A DNA stretch of 7,160 nt, taken from Candidatus Saccharibacteria bacterium CG_4_10_14_0_2_um_filter_52_9 (GTDB lineage Bacteria; Patescibacteriota; Saccharimonadia; Saccharimonadales; UBA4665). Under the pieces are notes generated by a model, which was not told where the DNA came from, searched no databases, and worked only from the letters and a program-made list of their open reading frames with translations. The first letter of the stretch is position 1. Each line of letters begins with the position of its first letter. This document shows, piece after piece, positions 1 to 5,811 of the stretch. The position numbers were made by a program, and so were the translations under genes. The stretch spans positions 1 through 7,160 of the forward strand of contig PFOA01000046.1 in assembly GCA_002792275.1 (NCBI GenBank), read 5' to 3'.

Positions 1-1
1 C

Positions 2-295
2 CTGGGCCAGCTCAGCTACAGCCAAGGTGTTGTGGCCAGCCGCTTCAATAGTAACAGCGATAGCCGCGCCTACACCCTACTGCAGAAAAAGTCGACTTGG
101 GACAGCCAGGCTCTCCGCGACAATTTTGTGGCGCCGGCCGACAAGAATTATCAGACTGTGGAATCGGCCGGACGCACCATTTATCTCTACGGCGAGCACA
201 ATGCCAGCTGGGTAAACGGCGACATCTGGTATCAGATCCAATCCAACGGCTCGCTTAGTAACCAACAACTGGTCAAGCTGGCGAGTTCGCTATGA
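2..295 (+). CDS. C-terminal part of an unidentified, probably extracytoplasmic protein (5' end outside window)
   Basis: The reading frame is open from the window edge (first full codon at base 2) to TGA at 293-295, giving 97 visible residues and no stop upstream, so this is the C-terminal part of a longer gene; internal GTG and ATG codons are not credible starts. The visible end contains TIYLYGEHNASWVNGDIWYQ followed by a Leu/Ser-rich tail ending LVKLASSL. The pattern 'W-V-x-G-x-x-W-Y-x-I ... L-S-x-x-Q-L-x-x-L-A-x-S-L' resembles the end of DUF4367-type or anti-sigma-associated extracellular domains, which commonly finish with a 'LlklAeSl' helix. That family link is from memory of the pattern and is tentative; no catalytic residues can be named. 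The stop overlaps the gltX start in the ATGA arrangement, so the two genes are probably co-transcribed and translationally coupled. Confidence 0.75.
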   Translation: MGQLSYSQGVVASRFNSNSDSRAYTLLQKKSTWDSQALRDNFVAPADKNYQTVESAGRTIYLYGEHNASWVNGDIWYQIQSNGSLSNQQLVKLASSL

Positions 296-1725
296 AAACG
301 GTGCGCACCCGCTTTGCGCCCAGCCCGACCGGCTTTTTGCACGTCGGCGGCATCCGGACGGCGTTGTTTGCCTGGTTAGTGGCTCGTCAAAATCACGGCA
401 AATTCATCCTGCGCTTTGAAGATACCGACAAGAAAAGAGAAGTCGAGGGCGCTCGCCAACATCTTATAGATAGCCTCAAACAGCTTGGTCTGGATTACGA
501 CGAGGGTCCGGACGTCGGCGGACCGTTTGCCCCCTACACCCAGAGCGAACGGCTGGACAGCTACAAGCAATGGGCTCAAAAACTGATCGATAGCGGCCGG
601 GCTTATGCCGATCCGTACAGCGCAGAGGAGGTCCAGGCTTTCCGCGAGCAAGCTCAGGCCGCCAAACAGCCTTTCTTATATCGTAATCACCGGCCTGAAC
701 AGCCGCCGGCCTGGGACGGTAGCCAGCCCTTGCGCTTCAAGTCCGATCCCAAACCGTATAAGTGGCACGACGAGGTGATGGGCGACCTGCACAGCGGGCC
801 GGAAGTTATCGACGACTTTATCCTCATCAAATCAGATGGCTACCCGACCTACAACTTCGCCCATATAATTGACGACGCCGAGATGGAGGTCAGCCATATT
901 ATGCGCGGGCAGGAGTTCCTGGCCAGCATTCCCAACTATCTGAACCTCTATGAAGCCTTGGGTCTGGAACCGCCGGTGATGGCCACCATGCCGCATATCC
1001 TGGGGCCCGACGGCAAAAAAAAGCTCAGCAAACGTGACGGCGCCAAGGACGTGCTGGATTACATCCGTGACGGCTACTTACCAGATGCGCTGGTAAGTTT
1101 CATTGCCACCTTGGGCTGGAATGACGGCACCGAACAAGAAGTCTTCAGCCGCCAGGAACTGCTCGATAAGTTCAGTCTGAGCCGCGTTCAAAAGAGCGGC
1201 GCCCACTTTGATGAGCGCCGTTTGCTGTGGGTCAACGGCCATTTTATCCGTGAACTGTCGCTGGACGAACTCTATAAAAAGGTAGCCGACTACTGGCCGC
1301 CGGAGGCTCAGGATCACGACGACGCTTATAAAAAACAGGCTCTCGGCCTGGTGCAGGAGCGCCTCAAATACTTTGCCGAATTACCCGAGCTGACCGGCTT
1401 CTTTTTTACGGATTTGCCCGTTAACGCCGAGTTGATCAGTGGGCACAAACAGCTTAAGAAATTAGCGGCGGCCGATCTGAAAGCCTGGTTGGAACAGACC
1501 AAAACCAGCCTGGCAGACAGCGATTTCTCGGCGGTTGATCTGGGTAAACGGCTCAATGAGCTACTCGAGCAAACCGGCCAGAAACCAGCCGTGTTGTTCA
1601 GCCTGATCCGCATCGCCACCACCCAGTCACCGGCCAGCCCGGGTCTGGCCGAAACCCTGGCCATTCTCGGCAAGGAACGCAGCTTACGACGCCTTGATGT
1701 CCAGTTGTCAGCGCTGGCAGATTAG
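292..1725 (+). CDS. gltX: Glutamyl-tRNA synthetase (GluRS, class Ic)
   Basis: This cytoplasmic enzyme charges tRNA-Glu with glutamate using ATP; in bacteria lacking GlnRS it also makes Glu-tRNA-Gln for the GatCAB amidotransferase. Its 477 residues match the usual 470-490. The N-terminus FAPSPTGFLHVGGIRTALF carries the HIGH-class signature as HVGG (residues 17-20). RFEDTD at 41-46, DDFILIKSDGYPTYNFAHIIDD at about 174-195 and RGQEFL at 205-210 are typical of the GluRS Rossmann core and acceptor-binding region. The KMSKS-class loop is KLSKR at 244-248, followed by WNDGTEQE and the helical anticodon-binding domain, ending with LAILGKERSLRRL. The protein contains no cysteine, so the zinc-binding Cys cluster found in some GluRS (e.g. 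E. coli) is absent; the corresponding segment reads YADPYSAEEV (105-114). Discriminating versus non-discriminating specificity cannot be read safely from this sequence. The ATG at 292 overlaps the preceding stop by 4 bases, with only a weak GGCGAG upstream, suggesting coupled translation. Confidence 0.97.
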   Translation: MKTVRTRFAPSPTGFLHVGGIRTALFAWLVARQNHGKFILRFEDTDKKREVEGARQHLIDSLKQLGLDYDEGPDVGGPFAPYTQSERLDSYKQWAQKLIDSGRAYADPYSAEEVQAFREQAQAAKQPFLYRNHRPEQPPAWDGSQPLRFKSDPKPYKWHDEVMGDLHSGPEVIDDFILIKSDGYPTYNFAHIIDDAEMEVSHIMRGQEFLASIPNYLNLYEALGLEPPVMATMPHILGPDGKKKLSKRDGAKDVLDYIRDGYLPDALVSFIATLGWNDGTEQEVFSRQELLDKFSLSRVQKSGAHFDERRLLWVNGHFIRELSLDELYKKVADYWPPEAQDHDDAYKKQALGLVQERLKYFAELPELTGFFFTDLPVNAELISGHKQLKKLAAADLKAWLEQTKTSLADSDFSAVDLGKRLNELLEQTGQKPAVLFSLIRIATTQSPASPGLAETLAILGKERSLRRLDVQLSALAD

Positions 1726-1734
1726 CGTTAGCAT

Positions 1735-1743
1735 TGTTATACT
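1735..1743 (+). promoter_or_regulatory. Extended -10 promoter for the DUF3048 gene
   Basis: TGTTATACT fits the extended -10 form TGnTATAAT, with TATACT (1738-1743) matching the consensus at five of six positions. The next ATG begins at 1750, six bases after the box, so the expected transcription start falls on or beside the start codon. No Shine-Dalgarno lies between gltX and this ATG, consistent with a leaderless mRNA. No good -35 is seen at normal spacing, which extended -10 promoters do not strictly need. Confidence 0.6.
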
Positions 1744-1749
1744 TAAGCC

Positions 1750-2988
1750 ATGCAAAATGATTTTCGGACGCCCGATGAAGTGGCGGCTATGGACGATGTT
1801 GGCTCACCGACGCCGGATACACTAACACCGACAACACCATCGCCATCACCAACCCCAGCTCCCGACACCCCGAAAACAGGCAAGCTAGCCGCTATGTGGC
1901 AAAAGCTCGACCTGCACTGGCCACCCGGCCGCAAGGAATATCTGGTGGCCGCCGGCGTGATTTTGGTTTTGGGCGGGGTAACGGCTTTCGCTCTAACCCG
2001 TGACTCCAAACCGGTGCCTAAACCAGTTGTTAAGAAAATGGTTAAAAAGCCCGTTGTCCCCAAAACCGTTCCCTCAACTCTGACCGGTCTGCAGATTGAT
2101 CCCAGCGTCAATTTGCGCCCGGTTACCGGCATTATGATAGAGAACAGTCAGGATGCCCGCCCACAATCAGGCTTGTCGGAAGCCGGCGTGGTATTCGAAG
2201 CCATCGCCGAAGGCGGCATTACCCGTTTCCTGACGCTGTTCCAGGACACCGCGCCGGAAGACATCGGTCCGATCCGCAGCGCCCGCCCATATTACATTTC
2301 CTGGCTAATGGCCTTTGATGCCGGCTACGCCCATGTCGGCGGCAGCCCCGAGGCGCTGGCCAATATCAAGGCACTGGGCGTGCGTGACCTCGATCAATTC
2401 GCCAACGCCGGGTCCTACCACCGCGTCAACAGCCGTGCCGCGCCCCACAATGTCTACACTTCAATTGCCGCCCTGAACCAGCTGGAAACCGCCAAGGGTT
2501 ATGGCACCAGCACCTTTACCGGTTTTGTGCGTAAGAAGGTAGTACCGGCTAAGAAGACCTCTTCAATCAAGCCGGCCGCGGCGGCGCCAGCGCCAACTGC
2601 CAGAACTATCGACCTGTCTATATCCGGACCCGTCTACGGCGTGCACTACGACTACAACGCCCCCACCAACAGCTATAACCGCAGCGAGGGCGGAGCGCCC
2701 CACATTGACGTCAACGGCAACCGGGTGATCAGCCCGACAGTAGTCGTCGGGCTGGTCGTACCTTTTAGTATCGCTAGCGATGGCAGGCATTCTGTTTATC
2801 AAGTAGTCGGTAGTGGCGCGGCCTACGTCTTTCAAGACGGCAACGTCACCATCGGCACCTGGACCAAGCCCGGCGACAAGAACCAGATTACTTTCACCGA
2901 TGCTACCGGTAAGCCGCTCGGTCTGAACCCCGGCCAGACTTGGATCACAGCCGTGTCCGACGCCAGCAAAGTTACCTACGCACCCTAG
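1750..2988 (+). CDS. Membrane-anchored DUF3048 (YerB-like) protein
   Basis: The 412-residue product begins with a cytoplasmic segment rich in Pro, Thr and Ser (about residues 18-45), then has a single membrane helix, EYLVAAGVILVLGGVTAFAL (63-82), followed by a Lys/Pro/Val linker (87-107). The outer portion starts TGLQIDPSVNLRPVTGIMIE and continues through ENSQDARPQSGL, VVFEAIAEGGITRF, IGPIRSARPYY and HVGGSPEA, the typical signature of the DUF3048 N-terminal domain (Bacillus YerB family). The C-terminal part (about 290-403, ending GLNPGQTWITAV) fits DUF3048_C. A Lys/Ala/Pro-rich insertion (about 262-285) separates the two. The biochemical role of DUF3048 is unknown; an extracellular or cell-envelope position is inferred from the helix. 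There is no lipobox cysteine, so unlike the YerB lipoprotein this protein is anchored by its helix. The start was chosen at the ATG just downstream of an extended -10 box. The kinase gene follows after 2 bases. Confidence 0.9.
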   Translation: MQNDFRTPDEVAAMDDVGSPTPDTLTPTTPSPSPTPAPDTPKTGKLAAMWQKLDLHWPPGRKEYLVAAGVILVLGGVTAFALTRDSKPVPKPVVKKMVKKPVVPKTVPSTLTGLQIDPSVNLRPVTGIMIENSQDARPQSGLSEAGVVFEAIAEGGITRFLTLFQDTAPEDIGPIRSARPYYISWLMAFDAGYAHVGGSPEALANIKALGVRDLDQFANAGSYHRVNSRAAPHNVYTSIAALNQLETAKGYGTSTFTGFVRKKVVPAKKTSSIKPAAAAPAPTARTIDLSISGPVYGVHYDYNAPTNSYNRSEGGAPHIDVNGNRVISPTVVVGLVVPFSIASDGRHSVYQVVGSGAAYVFQDGNVTIGTWTKPGDKNQITFTDATGKPLGLNPGQTWITAVSDASKVTYAP

Positions 2989-2990
2989 CC

Positions 2991-4532
2991 ATGGATCTAC
3001 TAGCCCAACTACAGCGCCGCATCTGGATCTACCTGGCGCTGGCAGTGCTGGTTGAGAACTGCTTGCTGATCGGCATATACGTCGGGCTACAAAAAGCCGC
3101 CTCATTAAACACAGCACTGGCCATCATTGCCAGTCTGCTGATCGCCGGCCCGGTAACGCTTGGCCTGATGCGATTGATCAGCAGTTTTGTGCTGGCGCCT
3201 CTGCGAGCCCTGTGGCAAGGCATACTGCACCTAAGTCCCAGCGAACATGGCACGGCTGCTCCTAATAATGACAACCTCAAACTGGGCCGTGAGCTGGTAA
3301 CCAACCTGATGGCTCAGGTCTACCAACTGGCTAACGTCGCCGATCAGGCCGCCAGCGATGCTAAACAGCTGGGCAACGATCTGCACCGCAACTTTGTGGC
3401 TCAGAACCTACCGTTACCGCTGATTCTGCTCGATCCGACCCAGACCATCACCTATGCCAATGACGCGGCCGCTAAATACCTGGGCCTGGAAGCCGAGGCC
3501 ATGATCGGCAAAAACGTCTACATGGTACTCGATATGTCATTCCCCAGTACCGATACGTTCGACGGCTGGCTGAAGGGCGTGCAGACCAAGAGCGCCACGG
3601 CCACCTCCAGCTGGGAGCGGGTGCGTATGAATGTGCGCGACGGCCACCCGGAAAGATTGTTTGACCTAGCGGCTTATTATAATCGCGAAAACCCCGACCG
3701 CCACGAAACCATGCTGGTGATGTTCGACCACACCAAGCAGTACAGTCAGGACGACCAGGCTGTCAGCTTTATCGCTCTTTCTGTCCACGAACTGCGGACG
3801 CCCTTAACCATGTTGCGCGGCTACATCGAAGTCTTTGAGGATGAACTCGACACCAGCCACGACCCCGAGCTACGCGACTTTATGCTCAAAATGAAGGCCA
3901 TGTCCGAACAGCTAACGGCTTTCGTAAATAACATCCTGAACGTGGCCCGGGTCGACGATGACCAGCTGGAACTCAAACTACAGTCCGAGGATTGGAGCAC
4001 CATACTCAAGAGTTCTATTGATCTGATCAGTCTGCGAGCCAAAGTCCGCGGCATCACCCTCAAATGCAGTATCCAAACCGGCCTGCCGGCAGTTGGCGTC
4101 GACCGCCTGAGTATCCGCGAAGTCATTAACAACCTGATCGACAACGCCATCAAGTACAGCGGTACCAGCAAGGTCATCAATGTCGGCACTCGCCTTAACC
4201 AAGAGGGTTTGATTGAAACCACCGTTCAGGACTCCGGCCTGGGCATTCCCACCAGCATCCTGCCCAATCTGTTTACCAAGTTCTACCGCGACCACCGCAA
4301 CCGAGCCCAGATTGGCGGCACCGGTTTGGGCTTGTATCTGAGCAAAGCCATTGTCACCGCTCACGGCGGCAGTCTGTGGGTGCGCAGTAAGGAAGGCCAG
4401 GGCAGTACCTTTGGCTTCACGCTGTTACCGTTTGCCAAACTGGCCGAAGAGCAAAAGCACCCCGGCGGCGATCAGGACATCACCCGCAGTGCCCACGGCT
4501 GGATCAAGAACCACTCGCTGTACCGGCGCTAA
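2991..4532 (+). CDS. PAS-domain sensor histidine kinase
   Basis: This membrane sensor kinase autophosphorylates on His and passes phosphate to a response regulator, very likely the product of the next gene. The ATG at 2991 is preferred over an in-frame TTG at 2940, because the TTG would overlap the DUF3048 coding end and only adds non-conserved residues. From 2991 the protein is 513 aa. Two membrane helices lie at about 11-33 and 41-63 with only some 7 residues between them, so there is almost no external sensing domain. A PAS fold follows at about 133-250 (LPLILLDPTQTITYANDAAA, then a YLGLEAEAMIGK turn). The H box is SVHELRTP with His266 and an ExxT phosphatase-type motif (E267-T270). The ATPase domain shows the N box NNLIDNAIKYS (380-390), the G1 box DSGLGIP (414-420), the F box FTKFYRD (428-434) and the G2 box GGTGLGLYL (442-450). 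All key residues are present, so it should be active. No Shine-Dalgarno is visible; it probably shares the upstream transcript. Confidence 0.93.
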   Translation: MDLLAQLQRRIWIYLALAVLVENCLLIGIYVGLQKAASLNTALAIIASLLIAGPVTLGLMRLISSFVLAPLRALWQGILHLSPSEHGTAAPNNDNLKLGRELVTNLMAQVYQLANVADQAASDAKQLGNDLHRNFVAQNLPLPLILLDPTQTITYANDAAAKYLGLEAEAMIGKNVYMVLDMSFPSTDTFDGWLKGVQTKSATATSSWERVRMNVRDGHPERLFDLAAYYNRENPDRHETMLVMFDHTKQYSQDDQAVSFIALSVHELRTPLTMLRGYIEVFEDELDTSHDPELRDFMLKMKAMSEQLTAFVNNILNVARVDDDQLELKLQSEDWSTILKSSIDLISLRAKVRGITLKCSIQTGLPAVGVDRLSIREVINNLIDNAIKYSGTSKVINVGTRLNQEGLIETTVQDSGLGIPTSILPNLFTKFYRDHRNRAQIGGTGLGLYLSKAIVTAHGGSLWVRSKEGQGSTFGFTLLPFAKLAEEQKHPGGDQDITRSAHGWIKNHSLYRR

Positions 4533-4535
4533 ACA

Positions 4536-4544
4536 TGCTAAAGT
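4536..4544 (+). promoter_or_regulatory. Possible extended -10 element for the response regulator
   Basis: TGCTAAAGT has the TG and spacer base of an extended -10 box, and TAAAGT (4539-4544) matches TATAAT at four of six positions. The ATG at 4553 starts eight bases after it and there is no Shine-Dalgarno, repeating the arrangement seen before the DUF3048 gene. The match is weaker than at 1735-1743, and the gene could simply be read from the upstream transcript. Confidence 0.35.
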
Positions 4545-4552
4545 AATCAGTA

Positions 4553-4942
4553 ATGAGCACTGATACACCCACCGGCCGCACCATCCTCTGCATCGAAGAC
4601 GAACCGTTTATAAGTGAGCTCTACGCCCGTGCCCTGACCAAGAGCGGCTACCAGATTAACGTTATTGCCGACGGCGCCGAGGCTCTAAAAGAAGCCCAGA
4701 CCAACAAGTACGATATTATCCTGCTCGACCTGATGGTGCCCAACTTGACCGGCATCGAAATCCTGCGCGTCCTGCGCGACCCAGCCCGCGTACCGCCGCT
4801 GAAGTCCAAGATCATAATCATTACCAACCTGGAACAGCGCGAAGACGTCCGCGCCGACATCGAAAAACAAGCCGACGGCTACGTCGTCAAGGCCGAGCTC
4901 ACGCCCAAAGAACTGGCCGCCTTCCTCGACAACATCAAGTAG
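4553..4942 (+). CDS. Stand-alone receiver-domain response regulator
   Basis: The 129-residue product is a single CheY-like receiver domain with no DNA-binding or enzymatic output domain. The acidic pocket is E15-D16 in ILCIEDEPF, the phospho-acceptor is Asp59 in DIILLDLMVPNLTG, the switch Thr is T91 in IIIITNL, and the conserved Lys is K113 in GYVVKAELTP. All residues needed for phosphotransfer are therefore present. The gene lies 20 bases after the histidine kinase on the same strand, so it is probably that kinase's partner. It may act by protein-protein contact, or as a phosphate shuttle to a regulator elsewhere; neither can be seen here. The start is the first in-frame ATG after the kinase stop and lacks a Shine-Dalgarno. 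The C-terminus ends immediately after the last receiver helix (LAAFLDNIK), so the domain is complete and not truncated. Confidence 0.93.
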   Translation: MSTDTPTGRTILCIEDEPFISELYARALTKSGYQINVIADGAEALKEAQTNKYDIILLDLMVPNLTGIEILRVLRDPARVPPLKSKIIIITNLEQREDVRADIEKQADGYVVKAELTPKELAAFLDNIK

Positions 4943-4944
4943 CG

Positions 4945-4950
4945 TATTAT
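4945..4950 (+). promoter_or_regulatory. Possible -10 box for the 193-aa gene
   Basis: TATTAT matches the -10 consensus at five of six positions and lies 26 bases before the ATG at 4977, leaving room for a short leader that contains the GGAGAG ribosome binding site (4965-4970). No convincing -35 is found at 16-18 bases upstream, so this is a weak call in a short AT-rich gap. Confidence 0.3.
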
Positions 4951-4976
4951 ATGAGATACTTAACGGAGAGACTGTT

Positions 4977-5558
4977 ATGCCTACGCTTAGAGAACAAGGA
5001 TACGATGTGGTTGCTGTTCCCGGAATAGACAACGAAAGACTGGGTGCATTATGCCGGGCTCTGGGTAAAGCAGGTTCTCAGTATAAGCAGGATTGGCTAC
5101 AAGAAAATCCTGGGCCAAATATCTTTGAATGGGATAAGAGCCAAGAAAATTATATGGAGAAGTTCGACTTTGCCTCTGAGCAATATCGTAGAAAGGAGGG
5201 GTCAGCTCTCGCAGTCGTGCCAGGCATAATAATTACAGCCCTCTCTTACGCTCAGTGGGATCACAACGGCTACGCCCGCGCGCTGGCCGTGTTTAAGGAG
5301 AAGGATCCTAAATTATTCTTTGAGCATTACACATATCCTGATGAACCTACCTATGAGCCCGATACTTTACCTCATGCCGTTGCATTTGATGGGTTCGGCG
5401 AAACAGAAGAGGGCTTATCGGTAGCCAGGCTTGCCCTAGACGAGGTAATACTGCGCAGTCATAAGATTAAAGGCGTGCCCGATCCTACCTCTACGCTAAA
5501 TACATTGCCTGCAGCATTATTCGAACCATATATTAGCACTCGAGTAGCAGCAAGCTAA
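4977..5558 (+). CDS. Hypothetical protein, AT-rich, unrecognised family
   Basis: The 193-residue product is not recognised. The start is supported by a clear Shine-Dalgarno, GGAGAG at 4965-4970, six bases before the ATG. The N-terminus (MPTLREQGYDVVAVPGID) looks soluble; there is no signal peptide. One mildly hydrophobic stretch, SALAVVPGIIITALSYAQW (76-94), is too short and too interrupted to call a membrane helix with confidence. The middle is aromatic and acidic (FFEHYTYPDEPTYEPDTLPH, 114-133). No nucleotide-binding loop, metal cluster or catalytic motif is seen, and there are few cysteines. The DNA is visibly more AT-rich than the flanking genes (about 35% GC in 5101-5160 against well over 50% in much of gltX) and uses A/T-ending codons more often, which suggests horizontal acquisition or low expression. 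It sits between a two-component pair and a mutagenesis cassette; context alone does not indicate a function. Confidence 0.8.
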   Translation: MPTLREQGYDVVAVPGIDNERLGALCRALGKAGSQYKQDWLQENPGPNIFEWDKSQENYMEKFDFASEQYRRKEGSALAVVPGIIITALSYAQWDHNGYARALAVFKEKDPKLFFEHYTYPDEPTYEPDTLPHAVAFDGFGETEEGLSVARLALDEVILRSHKIKGVPDPTSTLNTLPAALFEPYISTRVAAS

Positions 5559-5573
5559 GTAACCACAAGCTTG
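5551..5573 (+). repeat. Short inverted repeat over the stop codon of the 193-aa gene
   Basis: CAAGCT (5551-5556) and AGCTTG (5568-5573) are perfectly complementary arms of six bases separated by 11 bases, spanning the TAA stop. No T-run follows, so it is not a convincing intrinsic terminator; it might give weak mRNA 3'-end structure or be chance. Confidence 0.3.
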
Positions 5574-5584
5574 ACAGCAGGGTG

Positions 5585-5590
5585 TACAAT
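5585..5590 (+). promoter_or_regulatory. Possible -10 box of the structured leader
   Basis: TACAAT matches the -10 consensus at five of six positions. A start about seven bases downstream would fall near 5597, just where the strong helix at 5598-5674 begins, which supports this box as the leader promoter. A perfect TTGACA lies at 5571-5576, but the gap to TACAAT is only 8 bases, too short for a normal -35/-10 pair, and no good -10 is found 17 bases after TTGACA. Confidence 0.4.
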
Positions 5591-5597
5591 CAATGGT

Positions 5598-5674
5598 AGC
5601 CATGTAGGGACTTGCCGTAGGCATTTACCCCGCAGACTTATAACCAAGCGCGCATACTCCGGTCCCTGCAAGCT
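5598..5674 (+). ncRNA. Predicted structured RNA element in the leader of the umu-like cassette
   Basis: The segment TGTAGGGAC (5603-5611) pairs with GTCCCTGCA (5662-5670) over nine consecutive positions, eight Watson-Crick and one G-U. Outside a small internal loop, AGC (5598-5600) pairs with GCT (5672-5674), giving twelve base pairs in all. Inside this closing helix, TGCC (5613-5616) and GGCA (5620-5623) form a small hairpin with a three-base loop. The region has no open reading frame of meaningful length and lies 138 bases before the next gene. The architecture resembles a riboswitch aptamer or another cis-regulatory RNA, but it matches no riboswitch class I recognise. The helix is read directly from the sequence; its function is inference. 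Confidence 0.45.
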
Positions 5675-5735
5675 TTCATTCAAACATCAGTTTTCAGCCC
5701 ACAGGATCAGCTTCGAACGGTAGCAAAGTCCCGCT

Positions 5736-5810
5736 GTAAACTCCAAACCAAACCCGTTTACTGACCTCTGTCAGTTAGTCTTTTTATTACCTTAGAACTT
5801 AGGAGTTTAC
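5736..5810 (+). promoter_or_regulatory. Shine-Dalgarno-sequestering leader with alternative pairings
   Basis: GTAAACTCC at 5736-5744 is the exact reverse complement of GGAGTTTAC at 5802-5810, which covers most of the AGGAG Shine-Dalgarno (5801-5805) and the bases up to the start codon at 5812; a U-G pair can extend it. The same upstream arm also pairs through GTAAAC (5736-5741) with GTTTAC (5756-5761), and that second arm overlaps the first arm of the 5760-5775 hairpin by two bases. The three helices therefore compete: pairing with 5756-5761 would free the ribosome site, pairing with 5802-5810 would block it. This is the layout of a translational switch. It is visible in sequence only; no folding energy was computed. 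Confidence 0.5.
5760..5788 (+). terminator. Inverted repeat with T-run: weak terminator/attenuator or operator
   Basis: ACTGAC (5760-5765) and GTCAGT (5770-5775) form a 6-base stem with a CTCT loop, followed by TAG and the T-rich run TCTTTTTATT (5779-5788). This could be an intrinsic terminator or attenuator in the leader of the umu-like cassette, although the stem is short with only three G-C pairs. Alternatively it is a 6-4-6 protein-binding dyad: CTGACC (5761-5766) and TATTAC (5785-5790) resemble -35 and -10 boxes 18 bases apart, so a repressor bound at the dyad would cover the promoter, as LexA does in SOS genes. It does not match the E. coli or Bacillus LexA consensus. The two readings cannot be separated here. 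Confidence 0.35.
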
Positions 5811-5811
5811 G

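Noticed and set aside
1743..2132. A 129-codon open frame on the minus strand opposite the DUF3048 start
   Set aside because: It lies entirely opposite a well-supported gene, and its Gly/Val/Ser-rich product mirrors the Pro/Thr-rich codons of the + strand; a shadow frame.
2940..2990. An upstream TTG start for the histidine kinase
   Set aside because: It would overlap 49 bases of the DUF3048 gene and add a non-conserved basic tail before the first membrane helix; the ATG at 2991 directly follows the stop.
2563..3117. A 184-codon minus-strand frame across the DUF3048/kinase junction
   Set aside because: It overlaps the coding parts of two recognised genes, has low-complexity Gly/Val composition and no ribosome site.
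5571..5590. TTGACA plus TACAAT as a sigma-70 promoter pair
   Set aside because: The gap is only 8 bases, far from 16-18; at most the TACAAT serves as a -10 box without this -35.
5593..5607. A four-codon mini-ORF (M-V-A-M-stop) at the start of the leader
   Set aside because: It has no ribosome site and starts before the transcription start expected from the -10 box; most likely chance.
5603..5670. SAM-I or cobalamin riboswitch
   Set aside because: GGGACTTGCC and CCCCGCAGACT superficially recall conserved core pieces, but the remaining required core elements and junction order are missing.
5705..5725. A Gram-positive LexA box around CGAACGGTAG
   Set aside because: The CGAAC half is present, but no GTTCG half follows at the required distance.
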